Shown one piece after another: positions 8,352 through 16,140 of a DNA stretch of 33,648 bases. The DNA comes from Planctomycetota bacterium. Its GTDB lineage: Bacteria; Planctomycetota; Phycisphaerae; Phycisphaerales; SM1A02. A program made the position numbers and the translations under genes. Below the pieces are notes generated by a model. The model saw nothing but the letters and a program-made list of their open reading frames with translations. It had not been told where the DNA came from and did no database searches. The first letter of the stretch is position 1. Each line of letters opens with the position of its first letter. The stretch covers positions 1-33,648 of the forward strand of contig JADFOJ010000038.1 in the NCBI GenBank assembly GCA_022562915.1. The letters are read 5' to 3'.

Positions 8352-9170
8352 GTGCAGACGCTGACGCAGATTCGTGCCCTTCTCGATGCGCACGGCCTGA
8401 AACCGCGGCACCGCCTCGGGCAGAACTTTCTGCACGACAAGAACCTGCTGAGACGCCTCATCGAGGCGGCCGGGATCACGCCGGGCGAACTGGTGCTGGA
8501 GGTCGGTCCCGGCACCGGCACGCTGACCGAGGGGCTGGTTGCCTGCGGTGCCGAGGTCGTGGCGTGCGAGATCGATCCCGGCCTGGCCGCGATCGTCCGG
8601 GAGGGGCTCGGGGCGCGAGTGCAGCTGGTCGAGGGTGACTGCCTGGGACGAGGGCGCCGCCTGGCCGAGGCCGTGGAACGCGCGCTCGCCCGCCGGCCGT
8701 TCACGCTGGTGGCGAACCTGCCGTACCAGGTCGCCAGCACCCTCATCGTGACCCTGCTCGTGCAGTACCCGGCCTGCCACGGCCAGTTCGTGACGATCCA
8801 GCGTGAGGTGGCGGACCGTCTTGCGGCAACGCCGGGCACCAAGACCTACGGGGCGTTGACGGTCATCGTCGGCGCCCTCGCCGAGGTGTCCGTGATCGCA
8901 CGGCTCGGGCCGGCGTGCTTCTGGCCCCGGCCCACCGTCGGCAGCGCGATGGTCGCGATCCGGCCGCGGTCTCCGGCCGAGCACGGAATCGAAAGCCCCG
9001 CGACGATGGCCACGTTCGTGACGGCGTTGTTCGGCAGGCGCCGCAAGCAGTTGGGCACGATCTTCGGCCGCGACACCCGCTGGCCGCCGGGCATCACCGG
9101 CGACCTGCGGCCCGACGCGCTCTCGATCGATCAGATCGTGGCGCTGAGTTGCCTTAGCATGCCGTCATGA
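8352..9170 (+). CDS. rsmA: 16S rRNA dimethyladenosine transferase RsmA/KsgA
   Basis: 272 residues. It dimethylates two adjacent adenines in the 3' terminal hairpin of 16S rRNA using S-adenosylmethionine. Visible motifs: RLGQNFLHD, SAM-binding LEVGPGTGTLTEGL, the acidic strand CEIDPG, and catalytic NLPYQVAST. The C-terminal helical domain has the family's FGRRRKQLG. The GTG at 8352 is used, with AGGTCGG just upstream and 12 nt after the efp stop. Its TGA overlaps the mtnP ATG (ATGA), indicating translational coupling. Confidence 0.96.
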   Translation: MQTLTQIRALLDAHGLKPRHRLGQNFLHDKNLLRRLIEAAGITPGELVLEVGPGTGTLTEGLVACGAEVVACEIDPGLAAIVREGLGARVQLVEGDCLGRGRRLAEAVERALARRPFTLVANLPYQVASTLIVTLLVQYPACHGQFVTIQREVADRLAATPGTKTYGALTVIVGALAEVSVIARLGPACFWPRPTVGSAMVAIRPRSPAEHGIESPATMATFVTALFGRRRKQLGTIFGRDTRWPPGITGDLRPDALSIDQIVALSCLSMPS

Positions 9171-10054
9171 AAGACCTGAGAATCGGGATCATCGGCGGCA
9201 GCGGCCTGGAGGCGAAGCTCTTCGACGATCTCGCCGTCAGTGACGTCGAGCACGTGGCGTGCGACACGCCGTTCGGGCGGCCCAGCGGCACGATCGTCAC
9301 GGGGGTCCACGCGGGCGTGCCGATCGCGCTGCTGTCCCGTCACGGTGACGGGCATCTCCTGAACCCCGCCGCGGTTCCGTACCGCGCGAACGTCTTCGCG
9401 CTCAAGACGCTCGGGTGCACGCACATCGTGGCGTTCGGCGCGACGGGCTCGTTGCGCGAGGAGATCGCGCTGGGCGACCTGGTCATCTGCGATCAGCTCA
9501 TCGACCGGACCGACGGTCGGCCGCGGACGTTCTACGAGGGCGCCGCGGTGCACGTCGAGTTCGCCGAGCCGTTCTGTCCGGTGCTGCGGCGATGGCTGCA
9601 CGAGGCGGCGACCGGGCTCGACGGCGTGGGCGTGCACGGAACCGGTTGCTACGTGTGCATGCAGGGCCCGGCCTTCTCCACGCGGGCGGAGTCGCACATG
9701 CACCGGCTCCTCGGCGCCGACGTGGTGGGCATGACGGTCCAGCCCGAGGCGCGTCTCGCCCGCGAGGCGGAGATCGCCTACGCCATGGTCGCCTTGCCCA
9801 CCGACTACGATTGCTGGCGCCCGCGGCCCCCCGGCGACGAGGACTCCGTGCTCGCGGAGATCCTGGGCAACCTGGACCGGGCCACCGACGCGTCGATCCG
9901 TCTGCTGGCCGCGGCGCTCGGCGACGTCACCATGCTCCATGGCACGCCGAGTCCCGCCCACGACGCCCTGGCGCGGTCGATCTGGTCGGACAAGTCGGCC
10001 ATCGATGCCCGGCTGGTCGAGAAGTTGCGGCCGTTGTGGGGGCGGTATTTCTAG
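9167..10054 (+). CDS. mtnP: S-methyl-5'-thioadenosine phosphorylase family protein
   Basis: 295 residues. The family splits methylthioadenosine, a by-product of polyamine and other SAM-using reactions, into adenine and methylthioribose-1-phosphate. Visible: GIIGGSGL (N-terminal phosphate loop), R58-H59, GATGSLREEI, DQLIDRT, AEPFCP, GPAFSTRAES, M189-T190 and DYDCW (213-217). The aspartates of DYDCW are what separates 6-aminopurine (adenine) enzymes from guanosine/inosine phosphorylases, where Asn is used. The usual RHGRxH motif is RHGDGH here. The start overlaps the rsmA stop by 4 nt. Its TAG stop shares a CTAG with the stop of the converging lptD-like gene. Family certain; an alternative purine nucleoside substrate is possible. 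Confidence 0.88.
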   Translation: MKDLRIGIIGGSGLEAKLFDDLAVSDVEHVACDTPFGRPSGTIVTGVHAGVPIALLSRHGDGHLLNPAAVPYRANVFALKTLGCTHIVAFGATGSLREEIALGDLVICDQLIDRTDGRPRTFYEGAAVHVEFAEPFCPVLRRWLHEAATGLDGVGVHGTGCYVCMQGPAFSTRAESHMHRLLGADVVGMTVQPEARLAREAEIAYAMVALPTDYDCWRPRPPGDEDSVLAEILGNLDRATDASIRLLAAALGDVTMLHGTPSPAHDALARSIWSDKSAIDARLVEKLRPLWGRYF

Positions 10055-13014
10055 AACTCCACCAGCCCCAGCGTCAACCCGATCGTCGTCTCGTCGGCGA
10101 TCTCGTCGCGCCGCACGCGGAACGTCAGATCGACGTCGGGGAACCTCCGGATCACCTCAAGGCTGACCGCGCGGAATTCTTCGGCGACGAAATCCCACTG
10201 CGGCGTCAGCGTGACGAAGTACTTGTTCGTGAGCTTGTACTGCCACCCGATACCCAGTAACCGGGTGTCATCGGCTTCGATGAGCCGGAACTCGACGGCG
10301 GTCGAGAACAACGGCGAGTGCCGCAGGTGCGTTCCGATCGATGCGCGGGCGAGCTCGGCGCCGTCAGTGTCGTACGTCGCTTCGCCCACGACGTCGAAAT
10401 GATCGCTGAGCGCCCAGATGAAAGACCCGGCGGCATGATCGCCGAACTGGGAGTACTCCGGGCGGTACTCGAAGAACCGGGGCGTCGGCGATTCGGTCGT
10501 GGCGTCGCCGGAGTTCAGCACGACCGAGACATCGACCGTGAGCACGTCGACCGATCGCCATCGTCCCGGTCCGCCTCGCTGCGTCTGCAGGAGGGTGTTG
10601 AGTCCGAACGCGAGAACGGAGGCGCCACCGATCGATTCGACCGCCTCGTCGTAGACCGGCAGTGCCCCGTCCGGGACGTCGGAGACGCCGTACCATGCGG
10701 TGAGTCGCGGCTCGACGATCGTTCGCAGCCGGTGAAGATCGAAGAGGCTGCTCTCGACGCCGTTGTCGACCTTCTGGAACTGCGTGTTGAGGCGGATGCC
10801 GACGGCGCCGAACGCGCGCGTGTCCGAGGCATCGCTGGAGAACGACTCGAACTCGTCGCTGTACGCGGTCAGCCGTCCGACCGCGTAGGGGACGACCTTG
10901 ACGGCGCCGAGCTTGATCGGCACGGCGAACTCGTGTCGCGTGTCGAAGCGAGTGACGGAGTCGGTCGGGAACCCCGCGGCGGCGAACGCCGCGGAGATCG
11001 ACTCGTCCGGACCGATGGCGGGAGCGAACGCCCCCGAGCGCACGCCGGCTTCGCGCGGCGTACTGTCCTGGACGCTGAACTTGAGCCTGCTCAGGCGGGT
11101 CTCGCCGGAATACGTGACAAGGTCGTTGAAGATCGAGTCGCCGTACCGGCGGTACGTGAGCTCGGGCAGTTTCTCGACCTGGTACCCGCGGCTTGCCAGC
11201 AGGTAGCTGTTGGAGATGAAGTCGTTGGCGTCGAACTTGACCACGAAGTCGAACACGGAGTTGTCCCCGGTGTGCTTGAGGTAGACGGCCGTCTCGTACT
11301 CGCGGCGGTTGGCGTACTGGTGGCGCCGCCACGTCGTGATGAAGGTCTCGTCGCTGATCACGGAGACCTGGGCCTGGAGATCCCAGGTCTTGCTGAGCGT
11401 CTGCTGGTGCTCCCACAATGCCACGCCGCGGTTCTCGTTGGAAGGCTCGACGTCCAGGCCGCTGGACGTGCGGTCGGTGCCCCTGTCTCGGAGGTAGTAG
11501 AGGTCCACCGACCCGAGTGCCGACGACGTGTCGTAGGTCAGTTGGATCCCGCCGCCGGGGCCGCGTTTCGTGAACCAGTCCGCGCGCACCGCGGCGTCGA
11601 CGCCCCTGGGTCTCTCCATGCCCAGCAGCGAGAAGGGGTCCCACCGAGTCCGTACGCTCAGGCCCTCGGATTGCCTCGTTCCCACTTCAAGGCCCTTGAG
11701 CGGGACGTCCTGTGCCGTTCCGGCGAATTTCGGCCAGTACAGCAGGGGAAGTCCCACGAGCTCGAGCGTGTTGTGCGTGGACTCGACGAAGAGCGTGGAG
11801 TCCCCGGCGACGGTGCCGGGGCGCTCGGTTATCGTGACCCGGCGGGCGCCGATGGCGAAGTGGGGCGTGAAGAACTCACTCGTGGAGACACGGGCCCGCT
11901 CGGCCGTCCACTGGTTGGCGGCGATCTGCCGCAGCTCTCGCGCGCGAGCGATGATGGGCACGCCGCGCTGCCGGTCGTAGGTTCGCAGCACAGCCTCGAC
12001 CATGATCGCCTGCCCGGAGTCGAAGTCGTAGTACATCTGCGGCGCCCGCAGCGTGTACTCCCCGGAACCAGTCGTCGCGATGACGTTGCCTTCCAGGTAG
12101 ATGCCGTGGATCGTGTCGGCGTCGACCCGCCCCGACAGCATGCTGCCGAGCGGTCCGGGGTCGGCGAAGACGACCACCCGCCGGGCGGTCATGGTGAGCT
12201 CCGACCAGCGGTTGTCGGCGCCCCGGGTGCCCTCGGCAACATACTGAACCACGATGGACCCCGTGGCGGTGATGACGTTCTCCTGCTCGCCGCTGCTGAC
12301 GTGCAGTGCCTCCCACGAGAACCACACGGTGCCGGTGGCGGCAAACAACGGCGGGGTGTCCACGGGACCTTCCGGTAGAAGCACCCGTGGCGGTTCCGCC
12401 GGACCGGGCAACGGGACCACGTCTTCGCCCGGCCGGGGCTCCGCCGATCGCTCGGGCCGGCGTTGATCGATCTGCGGCAGCCGGGCCAATGCCGGCGGGG
12501 GCTCCTGGAGGAGTCGCTTCAGCAACGCCGCGAGCCGTCGCTGGGCCCGGCGGATCACCTGGGTGTTCGACGGGGGGCGCCGCTCGAGCCGCGCGACGTC
12601 GAGCATGACGGTGCCGCGGGCGCTCGCCGTCAAGAGCACGCCGGTGCCGCTGACGCCCAGGCCGGACCGGCCGGCGGGGTTGCGGACGTGCGTGAAGTAC
12701 ACCGCGAGCTGGTTGATGAGCCCGTCGGCGCTTGGAATTCGATTGATCCACACGACGGCCGCGTCGCCGTCGATGTCGTATCCGCCGACCTGCACCCGCA
12801 CGTCCCCCTCCACGAGGAGCCGCCTGGTGTCGTCGACCGACCACGCCCACGCCCGCAGGGCCGTGATCGTGATACCGGTGTCCGCGGGCTCGACGGGCAG
12901 GACGAAGCCGGTCAGTCGGTCGCCGGTAATCTCGGCAGTGCCCTGGGCACCCGCCGGCACCGTCACCACGAGCGCGACGAGCAGTCCTCCTGTTGATGCG
13001 CGCCAGGTGCTCAC
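10051..13014 (-). CDS. LptD/OstA-like outer-membrane assembly protein
   Basis: 987 residues. A short signal peptide (LLVALVVTVPAGAQG) is followed by two LptA/OstA-like beta-jellyroll stretches, about 35-135 and 225-400 (GNVIATTGSGEYTLRAPQMYYDF in the second, typical of OstA repeats), separated by a proline-rich linker. From about 440 to the end it is rich in amphipathic beta strands with aromatic residues, like the LptD barrel, ending TIGLTLGLVEF with a terminal Phe as in outer-membrane proteins. The family inserts lipopolysaccharide into the outer leaflet. LptE, LptA and the inner-membrane Lpt proteins are not in the window. It starts at GTG 13014, overlapping the ftsY stop by 4 nt, so it is probably translated from the ribH-nusB-ftsY message. 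A general OstA-like barrel with another lipid cargo remains possible. Confidence 0.8.
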   Translation of the reverse strand: MSTWRASTGGLLVALVVTVPAGAQGTAEITGDRLTGFVLPVEPADTGITITALRAWAWSVDDTRRLLVEGDVRVQVGGYDIDGDAAVVWINRIPSADGLINQLAVYFTHVRNPAGRSGLGVSGTGVLLTASARGTVMLDVARLERRPPSNTQVIRRAQRRLAALLKRLLQEPPPALARLPQIDQRRPERSAEPRPGEDVVPLPGPAEPPRVLLPEGPVDTPPLFAATGTVWFSWEALHVSSGEQENVITATGSIVVQYVAEGTRGADNRWSELTMTARRVVVFADPGPLGSMLSGRVDADTIHGIYLEGNVIATTGSGEYTLRAPQMYYDFDSGQAIMVEAVLRTYDRQRGVPIIARARELRQIAANQWTAERARVSTSEFFTPHFAIGARRVTITERPGTVAGDSTLFVESTHNTLELVGLPLLYWPKFAGTAQDVPLKGLEVGTRQSEGLSVRTRWDPFSLLGMERPRGVDAAVRADWFTKRGPGGGIQLTYDTSSALGSVDLYYLRDRGTDRTSSGLDVEPSNENRGVALWEHQQTLSKTWDLQAQVSVISDETFITTWRRHQYANRREYETAVYLKHTGDNSVFDFVVKFDANDFISNSYLLASRGYQVEKLPELTYRRYGDSIFNDLVTYSGETRLSRLKFSVQDSTPREAGVRSGAFAPAIGPDESISAAFAAAGFPTDSVTRFDTRHEFAVPIKLGAVKVVPYAVGRLTAYSDEFESFSSDASDTRAFGAVGIRLNTQFQKVDNGVESSLFDLHRLRTIVEPRLTAWYGVSDVPDGALPVYDEAVESIGGASVLAFGLNTLLQTQRGGPGRWRSVDVLTVDVSVVLNSGDATTESPTPRFFEYRPEYSQFGDHAAGSFIWALSDHFDVVGEATYDTDGAELARASIGTHLRHSPLFSTAVEFRLIEADDTRLLGIGWQYKLTNKYFVTLTPQWDFVAEEFRAVSLEVIRRFPDVDLTFRVRRDEIADETTIGLTLGLVEF

Positions 13015-13931
13015 GGTTCGAACATCGCCTCGATGAATGCGTCCGGTTCGAAGGTCTCCACATCGTCCGGCGTTTCGCCGACGCCGATGAGCTTGACGGG
13101 GATGCCCAGGACGTCCTGAATCGCGACGACGATGCCCCCCTTGGCGGTCCCGTCGAGCTTGGCGAGGAAAATACCTGTCACGTCGACCGCGGCCTTGAAC
13201 TGCTCGGCCTGGCGGATGGCATTCTGGCCGGCGGTGGCGTCGAGCACGAGCAGCACTTCGTGCGGCGCGCCGGCAATCTTCTTCGCCGCGACACCCCGGA
13301 TCTTCGTGAGTTGGCGCATGAGGTTCCGCTGCGTGTGCAGTCTCCCGGCGGTGTCGATGAGCAGGACATCGATGCCGCGGGCCCTCGCCGCGGTGACCGC
13401 GTCGAAGACGACGGCTGCGGGGTCGCCACCGGCGGCGCCCTTGACGATGTCCACGTCGAGCCGGTCGGCCCAGATCTCCAGTTGCGACACCGCTGCGGCG
13501 CGATACGTGTCGGCGGCGGCGATGATGACGCTTTGTCCCCGGCTGCGAAACGATGCGGCCATCTTCGCCAGCGACGTTGTCTTGCCGGACCCGTTCACGC
13601 CGACCATCAGGATCACCGTCGGTCCATCGGGCGCCATGAGCAGCGATCGATCGACCGCCTGCAGCCGCTGCTTGAGCCGCTGCTTGAGGAACTCGATCGT
13701 ATCGCCGGCCCCGGTGAATCGGCCGGCGCGGTGCGACGCGCGCAGCTCGTCGATGATCGCGGTCGTCGCCCCGGGGCCGACGTCGGCGCGCATGAGGCGG
13801 CCCTCGATCTCATCGATGACCTCCGCGCTGAGCGGGCCGGACAGCGGACCGCCCAGCGAACCGCCCATCACCTCGCGGGTGCGGGCGAGGACGCGTCGAA
13901 TGGCGCCGGCGGTGGTCGCGAACAGTCCCAT
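13011..13931 (-). CDS. ftsY: Signal recognition particle receptor FtsY
   Basis: 306 residues, the short form without an acidic A domain. The GTPase docks SRP-ribosome complexes at the membrane. N-terminal four-helix N domain about 1-100; G domain with P-loop GVNGSGKT (111-118), DTYRAAA (141-147), DTAGR (193-197), AKLDGTAKGG and GVGETPDD near the C-terminus. The G4 motif is AKLD instead of the common TKLD; the specificity Lys and Asp are kept. ATG at 13931, 3 nt after the nusB stop. Third gene of the ribH-nusB-ftsY-lptD run. Confidence 0.97.
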   Translation of the reverse strand: MGLFATTAGAIRRVLARTREVMGGSLGGPLSGPLSAEVIDEIEGRLMRADVGPGATTAIIDELRASHRAGRFTGAGDTIEFLKQRLKQRLQAVDRSLLMAPDGPTVILMVGVNGSGKTTSLAKMAASFRSRGQSVIIAAADTYRAAAVSQLEIWADRLDVDIVKGAAGGDPAAVVFDAVTAARARGIDVLLIDTAGRLHTQRNLMRQLTKIRGVAAKKIAGAPHEVLLVLDATAGQNAIRQAEQFKAAVDVTGIFLAKLDGTAKGGIVVAIQDVLGIPVKLIGVGETPDDVETFEPDAFIEAMFEP

Positions 13932-13934
13932 GGC

Positions 13935-14378
13935 TCATCCGGCGCCTTCGGCGGCCGCGTCAGGCTCGGGGTCCCGGACGCGGATGCTCGACTTGTAGAT
14001 CCGGTCCAGCACGGCGTTGACGAACAACGGCGACTTCTCCGTGCTGAACTCGCGGGCGAGCTCGATCGCCTCGTTGATCGCGACCTTGGGCGGGGTGTCT
14101 TCGTGCGCCATTTCGTAGAGGGCGAGCCGCAGGATGCTGCGATCCACGACGGGCTGGCGATGCGTCGGCCATTCGGGGGTGATCGCGGCGACGGCGGCAT
14201 CGGCGTCGTCCCGCCGGGCCCACGCGCTGACGGCGAGTTCGTACCCGCGCTCGTGGTCCGCGGGCGTGCCGGGCGAGAGTTCCAGCGATCGGAGTACATC
14301 GTCGCCCGGCTCGGCACCGGCGTCGAACTGGTACAGGCACTGCAGGGCGCATCGGCGTGCGTCGCGGCGCGACGGCAT
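13935..14378 (-). CDS. nusB: Transcription antitermination factor NusB
   Basis: 147 residues, normal for NusB. All-helical RNA-binding protein that with NusE (S10) binds boxA in rRNA leaders and supports processive rRNA transcription. The N-terminal SRRDARRCALQCLYQFD is the arginine-rich RNA-contact helix; the C-terminal VVDRSILRLALYEM, INEAIELAREFSTEKSPLFVNAVLDRI is the strongest family signature. The C-terminal tail (DPEPDAAAEGAG) is low complexity. Start ATG 14378 is 1 nt after the ribH stop, a gene pair conserved across many bacteria. Confidence 0.97.
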   Translation of the reverse strand: MPSRRDARRCALQCLYQFDAGAEPGDDVLRSLELSPGTPADHERGYELAVSAWARRDDADAAVAAITPEWPTHRQPVVDRSILRLALYEMAHEDTPPKVAINEAIELAREFSTEKSPLFVNAVLDRIYKSSIRVRDPEPDAAAEGAG

Positions 14379-14379
14379 G

Positions 14380-14865
14380 TCAGGTGCACCTCCGGGCGAG
14401 GCCCAGCGTCCGGATCGTCTGCGAGGTGTCGATGGCGGCGGCCATCGCCTCAGCGCCCTTGTTTCCGTGGGCGCCGCCGGCCCGCGCCAGTGCCTGCTCG
14501 AGGGTGCCGCAGGTCAGCACGCCGAAGGCGATCGGGCAGCCGGTCCGCACGGTGATCATCGTCAGGCCGGTGGCGACCGCGGACGCGATGTACCGGTCGT
14601 GGGGGGTCTCGCCCGAAATGATGCAGCCCAGCGCCACCACGGCATCGAGATCGCCCCGGTCCGCCAGCGCCCGGCACAGAGCGGTCAGGTCGAACGTGCC
14701 GGCGGCGCGCACGACGACCAGGAGTTCCTCGTCGCCCCCGGCCGACCGGAAGCAGTCGAGCGCCGCCTCGCACAGGGCGTCGGTGATGCGGGCGTGGTAG
14801 CGGCTTACCGCGACGGCGATGCGGAGGCCCGCGGCACTCGTCTCGGGTTGGTGCTGGTCATGCAT
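14380..14865 (-). CDS. ribH: 6,7-dimethyl-8-ribityllumazine synthase
   Basis: 161 residues. It condenses an aminopyrimidine with dihydroxybutanone phosphate in the penultimate step of riboflavin synthesis and usually forms capsids or pentamers. Visible: IAVAVSRYHARITDALCEAA, VVRAAGTFDL (substrate loop, common form PGAFE/PGSFE), VALGCIISGETPHDRYIA with the catalytic His of the HDRY motif, and a C-terminal FGVLTCGTLEQALARAGG. ATG at 14865 gives the family's normal N-terminus. No FMN-riboswitch-like leader is visible: the next gene starts only about 24 nt away on the other strand. Other rib genes are absent from the window. Confidence 0.95.
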   Translation of the reverse strand: MHDQHQPETSAAGLRIAVAVSRYHARITDALCEAALDCFRSAGGDEELLVVVRAAGTFDLTALCRALADRGDLDAVVALGCIISGETPHDRYIASAVATGLTMITVRTGCPIAFGVLTCGTLEQALARAGGAHGNKGAEAMAAAIDTSQTIRTLGLARRCT

Positions 14866-14877
14866 GGGCTCGGGTGC

Positions 14878-14893
14878 GCATCGTATACGATGC
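14878..14893. promoter_or_regulatory. 16-bp perfect palindrome between ribH and the UbiA gene
   Basis: GCATCGTATACGATGC reads the same on both strands. It lies between the two divergent start codons and includes the ATG at 14890. The centre GTATAC places a TATACG -10-like hexamer on each strand. It could be a bidirectional core promoter or an operator; chance cannot be excluded. Confidence 0.4.
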
Positions 14894-15861
14894 CCTTCGT
14901 GCAGGCGCTGGCCATCAAGCTCATCACGGCCATCCGGTTGACGCGACTGACGATGGCTTTCGGCGCCGTCAGCGACGTGTGGTTCGTGATCCTTCTGTCG
15001 CGGGCGTCGGGAGAATACCCCGGCATCGAGGTCGTGCGCATGTCGCTGTGGGCGGCCCTGGCCGCCGGCGCCGTGGTGGCGATCGGCCTGTTCGCCTACG
15101 GCGCGTCGCTCAACGACGTGCTCGATGTGCGCCACGATGCCGCGTTCAGTCCGGATCGCCCGATTCCCGCGGGCCGGATCGGGCTCGGGCAGGCGATCGT
15201 CGTCACCATCGGGGCGCTCATCATCTCGGTCGTGGCGTCCGCCGCGATGGGACGGATGGCCTTGTGGATCATGCTGCTGGTGGCCGGGGCGATCCTGTTC
15301 TACAACGCTGCCGGCAAGTACATCCCGTCGGTCGGCGTGGTGACGATCGGGCTGATCCACGCAGCGCACATGCTCATCCCCAATGCGGGGCTGACCTTCA
15401 CGCTGCCGGTCTGGCTGGTGATGACCCATGCCATGGGGATCGCCGCGGCGGTGCACATCATGGAGGACAAGCGGCCGCGCCTGGGTCGCGGCAGGATCAT
15501 CTCTCTGGGGCTCGGGTGGTTGTTCTGGTCGGCGCTGATCATCAGCTACAGCGTGATGCGCGGCGGCTTCTGGCCGGCGGGGACCGCCTGGTGGGTGCTG
15601 CTGTGGCCGTTCGCCGCCGTCGTGGCGTTCATCGTGATCGCGATCTGGAAAGCGGGCGGCGTCCACGCCGCCGCGGCCTCGGAGAAACTGAAACGCTACG
15701 GTGCGATGTGGCAGGCGCTCTACGGCGCGGCGTGGCTCATGGCGCTGGGCCATGAGGTCCAGGCGGCCGGGCTGACCGTCGTGGCAGTGTGCGGATTCGC
15801 CGCGATGACGATGATCAAGGAGATTACCGGCCTGACCGGAAGACCGATCGTCTATCGCTGA
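14890..15861 (+). CDS. UbiA-family prenyltransferase-like membrane protein
   Basis: 323 residues with about nine membrane helices. UbiA enzymes transfer a polyprenyl chain to an aromatic or other acceptor (quinone, heme O, chlorophyll, archaeal-type lipid). The first aspartate-rich motif is clear: GASLNDVLDVRHD (N75, D76, D79, D83), followed by SPDRPIPAGRI as in the family. The second Asp motif is less clear; MEDKRPRLGRG is in the expected half of the protein. No quinone gene is nearby to give the substrate. ATG 14890 is used; in-frame ATG 14860 would overlap the ribH start. Neither has a good ribosome-binding site. GTG 14899 would suit transcription from the palindromic -10. Confidence 0.8.
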   Translation: MPFVQALAIKLITAIRLTRLTMAFGAVSDVWFVILLSRASGEYPGIEVVRMSLWAALAAGAVVAIGLFAYGASLNDVLDVRHDAAFSPDRPIPAGRIGLGQAIVVTIGALIISVVASAAMGRMALWIMLLVAGAILFYNAAGKYIPSVGVVTIGLIHAAHMLIPNAGLTFTLPVWLVMTHAMGIAAAVHIMEDKRPRLGRGRIISLGLGWLFWSALIISYSVMRGGFWPAGTAWWVLLWPFAAVVAFIVIAIWKAGGVHAAAASEKLKRYGAMWQALYGAAWLMALGHEVQAAGLTVVAVCGFAAMTMIKEITGLTGRPIVYR

Positions 15862-15888
15862 CGAAAAAAACAGACGGCTTGTCGGGCC

Positions 15889-15930
15889 GGCTTCTCCTCC
15901 GGAGCCATCCTCGACAAACCGACTGTCGAG
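15889..15930. repeat. Two consecutive inverted repeats after the UbiA gene
   Basis: First: GGCTTC (15889-15894), loop TCCTCC, GGAGCC (15901-15906), six pairs including one G-U. Second: CTCGACA (15910-15916), loop AACCGAC, TGTCGAG (15924-15930), seven perfect pairs. They begin 28 nt after the UbiA stop. There is no following T run on the plus strand, so an intrinsic terminator is not proven. Confidence 0.5.
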
Positions 15931-15972
15931 ACAGATTACATCAGAACCACCAGTCCGCCAAGCGTAAATGCA

Positions 15973-16003
15973 TTGCTTTCATGGATTTGCCTCTCCGTAT
16001 TGT
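15973..16003 (+). promoter_or_regulatory. Weak candidate promoter ahead of the NtrC-type gene
   Basis: TTGCTT at 15973-15978 and TATTGT at 15998-16003 are separated by 19 nt in the most AT-rich part of this spacer. This would give a leader of roughly 130 nt containing the tandem hairpins at 16030-16063. Spacing is longer than ideal, so this is tentative. Confidence 0.25.
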
Positions 16004-16029
16004 AAAGATGGGGAAGCTGTGCGCCACCG

Positions 16030-16063
16030 TGTTGCGAAAAAGCAACATGCCGCTTCAGCGGCA
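16030..16063. repeat. Two abutting hairpins in the leader of the NtrC-type gene
   Basis: Hairpin one: TGTTGC, loop GAAAAA, GCAACA (16030-16047). Hairpin two: TGCCGC, loop TTCA, GCGGCA (16048-16063). Both have six perfect base pairs and they touch without a spacer. They lie 78 nt before the GTG of the downstream gene. They could be a structured 5' leader or paired protein-binding sites. Confidence 0.5.
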
Positions 16064-16140
16064 CCCGGCCCGCGACGATGCAACCCCCGGCGATGGGCCC
16101 TGCAGGTGTCTCAGGCGGCTTCAGACAGGAGACCCCGGGT

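Noticed and set aside
10318..12378. Long plus-strand open frame opposite the lptD-like gene
   Set aside because: No domain or start signal; the minus strand has signal peptide, OstA stretches and a beta barrel end.
12993..14555. Long plus-strand open frame opposite ftsY and nusB
   Set aside because: It runs across two well-recognised genes and carries no motifs; a frame effect of high GC.
16060..16073. GG-N10-GC pattern resembling a sigma-54 promoter
   Set aside because: The -24 part (CGGCAC) is fair but the -12 part (CCGC) is poor; such spacing is common by chance at this GC content, and it overlaps a hairpin.
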